NCBI RefSeq assembly: GCF_900102375.1
Contig: NZ_FNBO01000007.1
Span: forward strand, 97,162-161,161
Length of the DNA: 64,000 bases
Source of the DNA: Halorubrum xinjiangense
GTDB lineage: Archaea; Halobacteriota; Halobacteria; Halobacteriales; Haloferacaceae
Direction: 5' to 3'
Shown here: positions 1-8,654 of the stretch, one piece after another
Layout of the letters: each line of letters begins with the position of its first letter
How positions within the stretch are numbered: the first letter of the stretch is position 1
Position numbers and translations under genes: made by a program
Notes under the pieces: generated by a model
Databases searched by the model: none
Seen by the model: only the letters and a program-made list of their open reading frames with translations
Told to the model about the DNA's origin: nothing

Positions 1-954
1 CTCCACGAGTTCGGTCACTCGCTTGTCGCCATGCGCTACGGCTACGAGATCGAGTCGATCACGCTGTGGCTGCTCGGCGGGCTCGCCAGCTTCGCCGAGT
101 TCCCCGAGGACTGGAAACACGAGTTCTGGATCGCGATCGCCGGCCCGCTCGTCAGCGTCGCGGTCGGGGTCGCCTGCTACGGGGTCGTCCTCGTCGCGCC
201 CGTCGGCTCCGACGCCCTCCTCTTCGTGTTCGGCTATCTCGCGCTGTTGAACATCGTTCTCGCCGTCTTCAACATGCTCCCCGCGTTCCCGATGGACGGC
301 GGGCGGGTCCTCCGGGCGCTGCTCGCGCGGAGCCAGCCGCACGCGCAGGCGACCCAGCGGGCCGCCGCCGTGGGGAAGGTGTTCGCGTTCCTGATGGGGA
401 TCATCGGCCTGTTCACCTTCCAGCTACTGCTCATCGTGCTGGCCTTCTTCGTCTACATCGCCGCCTCCGGCGAGGCCCAGCAGACGACGCTGAAGGCCGC
501 CTTCGAGGGCGTCACCGTCACGGACATCATGACACGACGCGAGGACCTCCACACGGTGACCGAGGACACCTCCGTCGCCGACCTGATGAGCCGGATGTTC
601 GAGGAGCGTCACACCGGCTACCCCGTCCTCGACGGCGACGAGCTCGTCGGGATGGTCACGTTAGAGGACGCTCGCTCGGTCCGCGAGGTCGAGCGCGACG
701 CCTACCGCGTCGACGACGTGATGGCGACCGACCTCGTCGCCGTCGACCCCGGCGCGGATGCCCTGACCGCGCTCCAGACGATGCAGGAACACGACGTCGG
801 CCGGCTCCCCGTGGTCGACGCCGCCGGCGAGCTCGTCGGCCTCATCTCCCGGTCGGACCTGATGACCGCGTTCAACATCATCCAGACCGGCGGTACCCCG
901 GGCGTCGTCAGCGGCCGGCGACAGGGGGCTGGCGACGAGCCGCGGATCCTCTAA
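1..954 (+). CDS. Site-2 protease (M50) with two CBS domains, 5' end cut by window
   Basis: Intramembrane zinc metalloprotease of the M50 family. The HEFGH zinc-binding motif is in the first codons of the window, so the start lies upstream. The second zinc-ligand region follows at about codons 92-100 (NMLPAFPMDGG). Hydrophobic helices cover roughly codons 45-90 and 125-160. Two CBS domains follow at about codons 173-230 (starting DIMTRRED) and 238-295 (starting DDVMATD); these normally bind adenosyl ligands and regulate the enzyme. Family knowledge: M50B proteases cut membrane-bound substrates such as anti-sigma-like or regulatory proteins; the substrate here is unknown. The C-terminus is complete, with a TAA stop. 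It is followed by an independently transcribed gene. Confidence 0.9.
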   Translation, partial: LHEFGHSLVAMRYGYEIESITLWLLGGLASFAEFPEDWKHEFWIAIAGPLVSVAVGVACYGVVLVAPVGSDALLFVFGYLALLNIVLAVFNMLPAFPMDGGRVLRALLARSQPHAQATQRAAAVGKVFAFLMGIIGLFTFQLLLIVLAFFVYIAASGEAQQTTLKAAFEGVTVTDIMTRREDLHTVTEDTSVADLMSRMFEERHTGYPVLDGDELVGMVTLEDARSVREVERDAYRVDDVMATDLVAVDPGADALTALQTMQEHDVGRLPVVDAAGELVGLISRSDLMTAFNIIQTGGTPGVVSGRRQGAGDEPRIL

Positions 955-996
955 TTCTGCGGTCGGCGGACACAACCGGCCTCCCCCGGCGTGGGG

Positions 997-1002
997 TATA
1001 TA
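997..1002 (+). promoter_or_regulatory. TATA box of the DUF460 gene
   Basis: TATATA lies about 27 bases ahead of the GTG at 1027, the spacing expected of a leaderless haloarchaeal transcript. It decides against the upstream in-frame GTG at 991, which precedes the TATA box and would not be transcribed. Confidence 0.6.
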
Positions 1003-1026
1003 CGCGGCAACGACTTACCTCGGTAC

Positions 1027-3078
1027 GTGACAACCCGGACCATCCGCGCCCGCGACCGGCCGGTGTTCGGCGTCGACGTCCACAGCGGCGACGTCCGCGG
1101 CGACAGTCCCTCCTACGCGCTCGTCATCCTGGACCCCGTCGACGAGGACGATCCGGACGCTCCGGACGCGGACGGCCCGATGGCTCGGATCACCCGCGAC
1201 GTCGTCTCCTTCCGGAAGCTCTGCCGGCTGATCGACGACCGGGAGCCCCTCTACGTCGCCACCGACAACGCCTACGAGCTGGCGGCCGACAAGAACGAAC
1301 TGGTGGGATTCCTGCGATCCTTGCCGGACGGCACCCGGCTCGTCCAGGTGACCGGCGCGGAGCGCCCGGAGCCGCTCTCGCGGGTCGCCTCCCGACACGG
1401 GATCCCGTACGGGAAGAAGCCGATGAAGGAGGCGGAGGCGGCCGCGCGGCTCGCGGCGGCCAACGTCGGCCACGAGGTGACCGCGTTCACCGACGAGACG
1501 CGGGTGAAGGTGTCTCGCGGCCGCTCGACGGGCAAGGGCGGGTGGAGCCAGGACCGGTACACCCGGCGGATCCACGGCAACGTCAGGAAGCGGACGCGCC
1601 AGGTCCAGTCGAAGCTGAAGGAGGCGAACCTCGACTTCGAGCGCGACGTGACAGAGAAGTACGGCGGCTACGCGAACGCGACGTTCACGGTCGAAGCGCG
1701 CCCCGAGGACATCCCGGTCTCGAACTCGCGGGCCGGCGACGTGCGCGTCGAGGTCGAGCGCGAGCGCCGCGACGGCATCGAGTACGAGCCGCTCGTGAAG
1801 CGGCGCGACCGCGTCATCGTCGGGATCGACCCCGGGACGACCACCGCGGCCGCGGTCGTCGGCCTCGACGGCACCGTCCACGCGCTCTACTCCTCGCGGA
1901 CCGGCGACACCGCCGAGGTGACCGAGTGGATCGTCGAGCAGGGCCGCCCGATCATCGTCGCCGCCGACGTCGAGCCGATGCCGGAGACGGTCGAGAAGTT
2001 CCGGCGCTCGTTCGACGCCGCGGGGTGGAAGCCCACCACCGACCTCCCGGTCGACGAGAAGCTCCACCGCACCCGCGAGGCGAGCTACGCGAACGACCAC
2101 GAGCGCGACGCGCTCGCGGCCGCGCTGTACGCCTACGACGACCACGAGGACCAGTTCGAACGGATCGCCGCGAAGACGCCGCCGCGGCTCGATCGCGAGG
2201 CGGTGATCGCCGGTGTCGTCGCGGGCGAGTCGTCGGTCGAGGCCGTTATCGCGGACCTGAGCGAGGACGACGGCGACGAGGGCGACAGTGGCGGGAACGA
2301 GGCGAAGGGCGACCCGACCGAGCCCGAGCGCACCGAGGAGGAGGAGACGATCCGGCGGCTCCGCGAGCGCGTCGACCGGCTGGAGTCGCACGCCGAGTCG
2401 CTCGAAGGCGACCTCGACGAGCGCGACGACCGGATCGCGGAGCTGGAGGGCGAGTTGGAGGAGGCGAAACGCGAGGAGCGCATCGAGGCGCGCACGCGAC
2501 GGGCGGTCTCGCGGCTCGAACGCGAGACGGACCGGTTAGAGCGCGAGCGCGACGAGGCCCAAGAGCGCGTCGAAGACCTCGAACGCAAGGTGGAGACGCT
2601 AAAGGAGCTGTGGCGCCTCGACCACTCGAACTTCGGCGACGTCGCCGAGGGGCGGGGGCTCGTGAGCGTGAAGATCGTCGAGCAGTTCACGCTCGACGCG
2701 CTCGACGCCGCGGACGACGCGTACGGGCTCGTCGCCGGCGACGTGGTGTACCTGCGGGACGCTTCGGGGGCCGGGCGCCGGACCGCGGAGCGGCTCGTCG
2801 AGACGGAGCCGCGGGCCGTGATCCGCGGCGAGGGGAACCTCTCGGACGTCGCGGACGCGGTGCTGTTCGAGCGGGGGGTACCGGTGGTGCCCGCCGACGC
2901 GGTGCCGGTCCGCGAGGTGGACGAGTTGGCGGTCGCAAGCGAGGAGGACCTCGCCGCCGCCGTCGACGACTGGGAGGAGGAGGCCGCGGAACGCCGGCGT
3001 GACCAGAAGGCAGAGCGGATCGACCGGATCATCTCCGAACACCGCGCGGGGCGGACGCTGCCCGAAACCGAGAAGTGA
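1027..3078 (+). CDS. DUF460 protein, predicted RuvC/RNase H-fold nuclease with coiled coil
   Basis: 683 residues of the archaeal DUF460 (COG2433-like) family. The N-terminal part begins VFGVDVHSGDVRG. A RuvC/YqgF-like core follows at about residues 263-370, with GIDPGTTTA as the first acidic strand and HERDALAAALYAY as the last acidic helix. A long charged coiled coil occupies about residues 435-535, and an alpha/beta C-terminal domain ends the protein. A nuclease acting on branched DNA or RNA is predicted from the fold, but I know of no established function. The GTG start at 1027 is chosen from the TATA box at 997. Not obviously in an operon; tyrS downstream has its own promoter. Confidence 0.85.
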   Translation: MTTRTIRARDRPVFGVDVHSGDVRGDSPSYALVILDPVDEDDPDAPDADGPMARITRDVVSFRKLCRLIDDREPLYVATDNAYELAADKNELVGFLRSLPDGTRLVQVTGAERPEPLSRVASRHGIPYGKKPMKEAEAAARLAAANVGHEVTAFTDETRVKVSRGRSTGKGGWSQDRYTRRIHGNVRKRTRQVQSKLKEANLDFERDVTEKYGGYANATFTVEARPEDIPVSNSRAGDVRVEVERERRDGIEYEPLVKRRDRVIVGIDPGTTTAAAVVGLDGTVHALYSSRTGDTAEVTEWIVEQGRPIIVAADVEPMPETVEKFRRSFDAAGWKPTTDLPVDEKLHRTREASYANDHERDALAAALYAYDDHEDQFERIAAKTPPRLDREAVIAGVVAGESSVEAVIADLSEDDGDEGDSGGNEAKGDPTEPERTEEEETIRRLRERVDRLESHAESLEGDLDERDDRIAELEGELEEAKREERIEARTRRAVSRLERETDRLERERDEAQERVEDLERKVETLKELWRLDHSNFGDVAEGRGLVSVKIVEQFTLDALDAADDAYGLVAGDVVYLRDASGAGRRTAERLVETEPRAVIRGEGNLSDVADAVLFERGVPVVPADAVPVREVDELAVASEEDLAAAVDDWEEEAAERRRDQKAERIDRIISEHRAGRTLPETEK

Positions 3079-3194
3079 GCGCGGCGGGACGCCCTCGTCG
3101 TCGCGAGGTGCTCGACCGCCGCGCTGACCGCGCTCCGCGTGATCCGTCGGCACGCATCCAGAAGTCATATGTCCGGTAACGTACAGTCGGACGT

Positions 3195-4181
3195 ATGGAC
3201 GCTCACGAGCTGATCACCCGGAACGCGGCCGAGGTGGTCACCGAGGAGGAGATCGAGGCGCTGGCCGACGACCCCGAGGGCAAGCGGGCGTACGTCGGCT
3301 ACGAGCCTTCGGGAGTCCTCCACATCGGCCACATGCTCACCGCGAACAAGCTCATCGACCTCCAGGAGGCGGGCTTCGAGGTGACCGTACTGTTGGCCGA
3401 CGTGCACGCCTACCTCAACGACAAGGGGTCCTTCGAGGAGATCCGCCACACCGCAGAGCGGATGCGAGACCAGTTCATCGCCTACGGGCTCGACGAGTCG
3501 AACACGCAGTTCGTCCTCGGCTCCGACTTCCAGCTCGACGACGACTACACGCTCGACCTCCACGCCTTAGAGCTTGAGACCACCCTCGCCCGCGCCGAAC
3601 GCGCGATGGCCGAGATCAGCTCGGGCGACTCGGTGAAGGTGTCGCAGGCCGTCTACCCGCTGATGCAGGCGCTCGACATCCCGTACCTCGGCGTCGACGT
3701 CGCGGTCGGCGGGATGGAGCAGCGGAAGGTCCACATGCTCGCGCGCGACGTGCTGCCGAGCATCGACCGCGAGCCGCCGACGAGCCTCCACACGCCGCTC
3801 ATCGCCGACCTCGGCACCGGCCGCGGGAAGATGTCCTCCAGCGAGGGCGTCACCATCTCGATGGAGGACTCCCGCGCGGACATCGAGTCGAAGGTGAACG
3901 ACGCCTACTGCCCGCCGACGGCCGACCCCGAGCCGACCGACGACGGCGTCGAGCGCGACAACCCCGTCCTCCAGGTGTTCGAGTACCACGTGTTCCCGCG
4001 GTTCGACGCGGTCACCGTCGAGCGCCCGGAGGAGTACGGCGGAAACCTGGAGTACGACGCCTACGGCGACTTGGAGGCCGATCTGGAGTCCGGCGAGCTC
4101 CACCCCGCGGACGCGAAGGGCGCGCTCGCGGAGTACCTCGACCGCCTCATCGCGCCGGGGCGCCAGCAGCTCGCAGAGTAG
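3195..4181 (+). CDS. tyrS: Tyrosine--tRNA ligase
   Basis: Class I aminoacyl-tRNA synthetase charging tRNA-Tyr in the cytoplasm. The HIGH motif is at residues 43-46 and the KMSSS signature starts at about residue 212. The 328-residue length fits the compact archaeal/eukaryal TyrRS, which lacks the bacterial S4-like tail. The tyrosine-site helix region (QAVYPLMQALD) and the VAVGGMEQRK loop, typical of this subgroup, are visible. TrpRS is the main alternative in this fold, but archaeal TrpRS is much longer. A TATA-like CATATG at 3167-3172 lies about 26 bases before the ATG, so the mRNA is probably leaderless. The downstream gene is convergent. Confidence 0.95.
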   Translation: MDAHELITRNAAEVVTEEEIEALADDPEGKRAYVGYEPSGVLHIGHMLTANKLIDLQEAGFEVTVLLADVHAYLNDKGSFEEIRHTAERMRDQFIAYGLDESNTQFVLGSDFQLDDDYTLDLHALELETTLARAERAMAEISSGDSVKVSQAVYPLMQALDIPYLGVDVAVGGMEQRKVHMLARDVLPSIDREPPTSLHTPLIADLGTGRGKMSSSEGVTISMEDSRADIESKVNDAYCPPTADPEPTDDGVERDNPVLQVFEYHVFPRFDAVTVERPEEYGGNLEYDAYGDLEADLESGELHPADAKGALAEYLDRLIAPGRQQLAE

Positions 4182-4187
4182 TCGGCG

Positions 4188-4973
4188 TCATCCGGCGTTC
4201 GGGTCCGGGGATTCGGTCTTTTCGCTGCTCGTCGCGTATCCGTCGAGCGAGCAGGTTCCGTCCAGACAGCCGAGTCCGGCCGCCGTCTCGAAGACGGGGA
4301 GCCCGCAGTCGCACTCGTCGACGACGACGCCCGCCGGGAACGAGAAGGTGGTCTCGCAGTCGGGGTAGTTCTCGCAGCCGAGGTAGACGCGGCCGGGCGC
4401 CGAGCGCACGCGGAGATCGCCCTCGCAGTCCGGACAATCCCAGATTCCGTCGAACCGGTCGCTGACCGCGTCCTCCATCGGGTCACAGGCGGGGTCGAGA
4501 CAGAGGTGGAACGGCTCGCCGCGCTCGACGCGGATCTTCGGGAGCCCGCAGTCGTCGCAGGTCGCGTCCGTCACGCTCGCGCCCGCCGGGAGCCCCCAGC
4601 GTTCCTCGCAGTCGAGACAGACGACGTCGCCGCGCGAGCGCACGAGCGGCCCGCCGTCATCGGGGCAAGTCCCCACCGGGACGCCCGCCTCGGTGACGGG
4701 AAGGGCGCGGCTGGCGGTCGCCTCTTCAGTGACCACCCGGAGCCGGCGGGAGCCGTCGCGGGCGGTGACGGTGAACCCGTCACCGTCGCCCTCGACGACG
4801 ACGCTCTCGGGCCGGGTGAGCCACGCGACGGGCTGGTAGCCGTCGGCGTCGTGGACGAGCGTCGTGTCGTCGGGCTTTATCAGGACGACGACGCGCCCGC
4901 GATGGGTGCGGGTGCGGTCGCCGCGGTCGGTCACTACGCAGTCGCCGGCGAGCACGCGGAGTCGTTGCGGCAT
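4188..4973 (-). CDS. NucS-N-terminal-like domain plus topoisomerase-type zinc ribbons
   Basis: 261 residues. The first about 90 residues (RGRVVVLIKPDDTTLVHDA and following, VAWLTRPESV) resemble the DNA-binding N-terminal half of the NucS/DUF91 endonuclease. The catalytic PD-(D/E)XK half is absent. The rest holds a series of paired-cysteine zinc ribbons (for example CPDDG, CLDCE, CDDCG, CPDCEG, CENYPDC, CDCG), of the C4 type found at the tail of topoisomerase I. A DNA-binding or repair accessory role is likely but unproven. The gene is convergent with tyrS, ending 6 bases past its stop. Start at ATG 4973; a weak T-rich promoter element lies just upstream. Confidence 0.8.
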   Translation of the reverse strand: MPQRLRVLAGDCVVTDRGDRTRTHRGRVVVLIKPDDTTLVHDADGYQPVAWLTRPESVVVEGDGDGFTVTARDGSRRLRVVTEEATASRALPVTEAGVPVGTCPDDGGPLVRSRGDVVCLDCEERWGLPAGASVTDATCDDCGLPKIRVERGEPFHLCLDPACDPMEDAVSDRFDGIWDCPDCEGDLRVRSAPGRVYLGCENYPDCETTFSFPAGVVVDECDCGLPVFETAAGLGCLDGTCSLDGYATSSEKTESPDPNAG

Positions 4974-5100
4974 GGGACGGGTGGCCGCGGTATGGGTGAA
5001 AAGCGGTCGTTACGGGGGTTTAAACGGGATACGTGGCGGGTCTCGAGGAGTGGGGATGATGCGGGAAGGGCGCGAATCGCTCGGACGCTCCGATTGTTTA

Positions 5101-5220
5101 TTTATAAATGGTCGCTGCCGGATCGACGGCGAACACCGCCAAATCACCAGCCGCTCGCTTATAAATAGGCGATACCGGATCGAAGGCCAACGCCGCTAAA
5201 GCCCCAGCCGCGAGGACTCG
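5101..5220. repeat. Two tandem copies of a TTATAAAT-headed intergenic repeat
   Basis: Copy 1 (about 5101-5157) and copy 2 (about 5159-5220) share TTATAAAT, CCGGATCGA, GGC-AAC-CCGC, AAA and CCAGCCGC blocks in the same order and spacing. Each starts with a TATA-like element. The two copies are diverged by point changes and a small insertion near the end of copy 2. Confidence 0.6.
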
Positions 5221-5301
5221 CGCGGCTCGTTGCGCGCCTCACTCGGTCGCTTGCGCTCCCTCGTTCGGTGCTTCCGTCGCCGTGCTTCGTCCTCGCGGCA
5301 G

Positions 5302-5433
5302 CGTGGCGCTACGCGCCACGGGCAGCCGGCGGCGAAGCCGCCGGCGACTGCCCCTTTGAGTCCCGGCCCGAACCGCACAGCACCGCAGCCTCACACCTCC
5401 CCAGCCTCGTCGCTGGCGCCGGCGGCGCCAGCG
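5302..5433. repeat. Cluster of three short-loop inverted repeats
   Basis: Three hairpins, each with a 3-base loop: 5302-5320 (8-bp stem CGTGGCGC), 5325-5345 (9-bp stem GCCGGCGGC, loop GAA) and 5411-5433 (10-bp stem CGCTGGCGCC, loop GGC). All stems are perfect. The cluster resembles REP/MITE-like intergenic elements; no transposase is nearby. Confidence 0.6.
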
Positions 5434-5552
5434 ACTCCCTCGCGCGTGCGACTCGCGCCCTCCGGGCGCTCGTCGGCACGCGCCACCGTCGTTTATTTAT
5501 AAGTCACCGTCGCAGCCGACCGTTCGCAAAATTGGAGTCCTGCGCGGCGAGC

Positions 5553-7895
5553 CTACTCGACCCGAACCTTTCGGGTCGCCGTGACCGGCAACAGCGGCAG
5601 GTCGGGGAAGACGACCTCGACGACGAACTCCAGTTCGTCGGCGTCCGGCGGTCCGAACACGCCGACCGGGAGCGTCGCCTCGCCGTCGAGGTACGTCGTC
5701 GTCGCGGTCATCTCCACGTCGTTGACGGTGACCCGGATCCCCGCGCGGGCGCTCCCGGAGACGGCGGCCACGGCGACCTCACACATCTCGTTTTCGCCGA
5801 CGGCGATCGCCTCGGGGAAGTCGCCCCAGTCGACGTCGATCCGGGGACAATCGCGCGCGGCGTCGACGATGCGCTCCGCGACGGAGCCGCTCATGCCGGC
5901 GTTTTCGAGTTCGCTCGCGCCGGCGTCGACGACGTCGGCGGGGGAAGTGAGACCGGCGTCAGCGAGGCGCTCGGCGCGCCCGGAGCCGACTCCCTCGATC
6001 GCGGTGAGCGCGACCGCCTCGCGGGAGACGCCGTGTTCGACGCGCGCCTCGACGCGGCGCGCGAGGTTGGCGGCGCGGGGGCCGGCGAAGCGGTCGAGGA
6101 ACTCCGCGAGCGCCGCGAGCAGTCGGAGCGCGTTCTGCCGGATCACCCACGCATCCGACCGGAGGTCGGCGGGGATCGAGTCCGCCATCCCGGCGAGCAG
6201 GATGGCGAACACCTTGCGGTGGCCGTCCTCCAAATCGGTGTCGCGGCCGTCGAGGATCCGGTCGATCGCGTCCGACTCGGCCGAGCGCGCCGAGACGGAG
6301 TCGAACTCGCCGGCCGACGCGACCGTCGCTAACACCGAGTCGACCGTCAGCGTCTCGCGGTCGGCGAGGCGCCGGAACACGCGCGCGGTGTCCAGGCGGA
6401 GGTAGTACTTCGAGGCGAGCCGGCCGAGGGAGGTGGGCTCGATCGCGAGGTCGTCGTCGGCCGCGACGAACCCGTCGTCGACGAGCGATTCGAGCGTGTC
6501 GCGCACGCGGTCCCGGAGCGTCGGGAAGTCGTACGCGTCCGGCTCCGACCGCGCGCGGACGTAGTAGAAGGTCGTCTCGAGCCACGCCATCACGTCCTCT
6601 AACCCCCGGATCGTCCCCATCGCGATCTCGGCGTTGAGGTGCGACTCGAGGTCGGCGGCGAGCCGCGACTCGATCTCTTTGCCCTCGCGTAGCAGCTTCC
6701 GGTACTTGTCTGCGTCCGCGCGGTCGCAGACCACCCAGCCGTACCCCACGTCGTCGTACTCCGGCCGACCGGCGCGCCCGAGCATCTGGAGCACGTCCAG
6801 CGGGGAAATGTCCGTCTCCCCCTCCAGCGGGTCGTGATACTTCGTGTCGCGGATGACGACGCAGCGCGCCGGGAGGTTCACCCCCCACGCGAGCGTCGAC
6901 GTCGAGAAGAGGAACTTGATCTTCCCCTGCTTGAACCACTCCTCGACGCGGTCGCGGTCGTCCTTCCCGAGCCCGGCGTGGTGAAAGCCGACGCCGTCGG
7001 TGACCGACTGGCGGAGCGTGTCGTTCGTCAGCTCCGTCGCCTCGTTGTGGAAGTCGTAGTCGTCCCGGGAGTCGATTGGGATGTCCCGTTCGGTGATCTC
7101 GTCGCGCGCCTTCTTCGCCGCCTGGACCGTGTCCTGCCGCGAGGAGACAAACACGAGGGCCTGCCCGTCCTCGCGGACGTGCGGCTCGGCCAGGTCGAGC
7201 GCGCGGTAGAGCCGGCGGTACTTGTCGGCGAACGCGTTCGAGCCGTGCGAGTACGTCTTCACGCCGGTCTCGAGGTCGACGGGGCGGTACTCGTCGCCGA
7301 ACGCGTAGGTCGTCTCCGCGGGCGCGTCCAGCCACTCCGCGACGTCGGCGATGTTCGGCATCGTCGCCGAGAGCGCGACGACGCGCGGGTCCTGAAGCCG
7401 GCGGAGCCGCGAGACGGTCACCTCCAGCACCGCGCCGCGCTTCTCGGAGTCGAGCAGGTGGACCTCGTCGATGACGACGCAGTCCACGTCGGTGATAAAG
7501 GAGTAGCGCGCGGAGTCGTGCTTCCGCGTCGCGCTGTCGGCCTTCTCGGGGGTCGTCACCAGCACGTCCGCGCGCTCGGCGCGCCGGGGGTTCAAGTCGC
7601 GCTCGCCGGAGACGACGTAGACGGAGTAGCCCAGCTCCTCGAAGCGCTCCCACTCGCTCTCCTTCTCGTTGGTGAGCGCGCGCAGCGGCGCGATGAAGAG
7701 CGCAGTCCCGCCGGCGGCGAGCGTCTTACAGATGGCGAGCTCGGCGAGCGCCGTCTTCCCGGATGCCGTCGGCGCCGAGGCGACCACGTTGTGGTCGGTC
7801 TCTAGGATGCCCGGGAGCGCCTCCCGTTGCATCCGGTTGAACTCGTCGAACCCGAAGGCGTCGGCGAACTCCGGCACCGCGTCCGCGACCTTCAC
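5553..7895 (-). CDS. Ski2-like (Hel308-type) DEAD/DEAH-box helicase
   Basis: About 780 residues. Superfamily 2 motifs are clear: motif I SAPTASGKTALAE (about residues 40-50), motif II VIDEVHLLD, motif III SATMPN, a second RecA domain with VFVSSRQDT and FSTSTLAWGVNLPAR, and motif VI QMLGRAGRPEYDD. Winged-helix and ratchet regions follow, then a helix-hairpin-helix stretch (IEGVGSGRAERLADAG). The end is a beta-rich, Sec63/FN3-like domain (about the last 90 residues). This order matches Hel308/Brr2-type helicases used in replication-fork and repair work; the extra C-terminal beta domain is unlike plain Hel308. GTG at 7895 is chosen over the upstream ATG at 7973 because family similarity starts at VKVADAVPEFA. 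Confidence 0.88.
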   Translation of the reverse strand: MKVADAVPEFADAFGFDEFNRMQREALPGILETDHNVVASAPTASGKTALAELAICKTLAAGGTALFIAPLRALTNEKESEWERFEELGYSVYVVSGERDLNPRRAERADVLVTTPEKADSATRKHDSARYSFITDVDCVVIDEVHLLDSEKRGAVLEVTVSRLRRLQDPRVVALSATMPNIADVAEWLDAPAETTYAFGDEYRPVDLETGVKTYSHGSNAFADKYRRLYRALDLAEPHVREDGQALVFVSSRQDTVQAAKKARDEITERDIPIDSRDDYDFHNEATELTNDTLRQSVTDGVGFHHAGLGKDDRDRVEEWFKQGKIKFLFSTSTLAWGVNLPARCVVIRDTKYHDPLEGETDISPLDVLQMLGRAGRPEYDDVGYGWVVCDRADADKYRKLLREGKEIESRLAADLESHLNAEIAMGTIRGLEDVMAWLETTFYYVRARSEPDAYDFPTLRDRVRDTLESLVDDGFVAADDDLAIEPTSLGRLASKYYLRLDTARVFRRLADRETLTVDSVLATVASAGEFDSVSARSAESDAIDRILDGRDTDLEDGHRKVFAILLAGMADSIPADLRSDAWVIRQNALRLLAALAEFLDRFAGPRAANLARRVEARVEHGVSREAVALTAIEGVGSGRAERLADAGLTSPADVVDAGASELENAGMSGSVAERIVDAARDCPRIDVDWGDFPEAIAVGENEMCEVAVAAVSGSARAGIRVTVNDVEMTATTTYLDGEATLPVGVFGPPDADELEFVVEVVFPDLPLLPVTATRKVRVE

Positions 7896-8054
7896 GGCAC
7901 ACCACACCCGTGCGCGAGCCGTCGGGAACCGCGGCTGTGTCGCATCGGATCGAGACGGGGGCTTCGAGGGCAAAGGCGTTTCTCATGCGGCCGCGACGGG
8001 GCGGGGCGGTCGCGAGCGCCAGCGGAGGCGCTCGCCGCGCGCCGCAGGGCCGCC

Positions 8055-8126
8055 GCGCTCCGCAGGGTCGCCGCGGGACGAAACGTCCCCGCGCTCCGCA
8101 GGATCGCCGCGGGACGAAGCGTCGCC
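8055..8126. repeat. Tandem 36-base repeat, two copies
   Basis: Copies at 8055-8090 and 8091-8126 differ at few positions. Each contains CGCCGCGGGACGAA followed by RCGTC. Copy 1 contains the perfect inverted repeat GGGACG-AAA-CGTCCC. It sits in the divergent promoter region between the helicase and TRAM genes, upstream of the TRAM promoter. Confidence 0.6.
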
Positions 8127-8169
8127 GCGGACCCACACCGTTTAGGCGGCCGCGGCCGACCGCACGGGT

Positions 8170-8532
8170 ATGACCCCCTCGTCGCCGGTCGTCGTCGGCA
8201 TCGCCGTCGCGGTCGCGCTGCTCGCGCTGTTCGTGCTCGTCCGTCGACTCCGCGGCCCGTCCGCCGACGCCCGCGAATCGAAACGGGCCCACGACGCGGC
8301 CCAGGAACGCGAGCCGCCGGTCGAGATCGGCGAGACCTACGAGTTCGGCGTCACCGAGCTCACCGACCACCACTCCGGCGAGGAGGTCGCCGTCGGGAAA
8401 GTCGAGGGGTTCGTCGTCTTCACCGAGGACGTCCCGGGCGGGCTCGAGCCGGGCGACGTGATCCGCGCGAAGGTGCTCTCGTTCAACGAGGGGCGCACCT
8501 CCGCCGACGCGACGTTCATCGGACGCGCGTAG
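8170..8532 (+). CDS. Membrane-anchored TRAM-domain protein
   Basis: 120 residues. One hydrophobic helix (VVVGIAVAVALLALFVLVRR, about residues 7-26) is followed by a basic/charged linker. The last about 60 residues form a TRAM domain (GETYEFGVTELTDHHSGEEVAVGKVEGFVVF through GDVIRAKVLSFNEGRTSADA), a small RNA-binding beta-barrel. Haloarchaea carry several single-TRAM proteins thought to act as RNA chaperones; a membrane-tethered form would act on the inner face of the membrane. A TATA-like GTTTAGG at about 8141-8147 sits about 27 bases before the ATG, fitting a leaderless mRNA. Upstream is the divergent helicase; downstream mcm has its own promoter. Confidence 0.82.
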   Translation: MTPSSPVVVGIAVAVALLALFVLVRRLRGPSADARESKRAHDAAQEREPPVEIGETYEFGVTELTDHHSGEEVAVGKVEGFVVFTEDVPGGLEPGDVIRAKVLSFNEGRTSADATFIGRA

Positions 8533-8654
8533 TCGAGGGAGCCGGGGCGCACCCGCCGACGACCGCGCCGGCGCGGCGCCGTCGCCGCCGGCCGGCAGAC
8601 CACGTCCGCTCCGAACCGGAGGTTCATACGTGATGCCGACGAAGTGGTGTCGCA

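Larger units (their letters stand above)
4974..5552. other. Gene-free stretch with TATA-containing repeats and hairpins
   Basis: No convincing gene in this 579-base interval between two minus-strand genes. The open frames here are GC-rich artefacts without family resemblance. It holds two tandem related copies of an about 57-62-base unit (5101-5220), a cluster of three short-loop hairpins (5302-5433), and a third partial match to the start of the unit (TTTATTTATAAG at about 5490-5501). Confidence 0.7.

Noticed and set aside
1015..2391. Minus-strand 458-codon frame opposite the DUF460 gene
   Set aside because: Antisense shadow of a GC-rich coding sequence; no domain.
66..3002. Very long plus-strand frame of 978 codons across the protease and DUF460 genes
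   Set aside because: Arg/Gly-rich shadow frame typical of high-GC genomes; both real genes lie in other frames with clear domains.
4506..5168. Plus-strand frame opposite the NucS-N-like zinc gene
   Set aside because: Shadow of the minus-strand gene, whose cysteine pairs are far more convincing.
5302..5433. CRISPR-like repeats
   Set aside because: The hairpins differ from one another and are not spaced by similar-length spacers; no cas gene is nearby.
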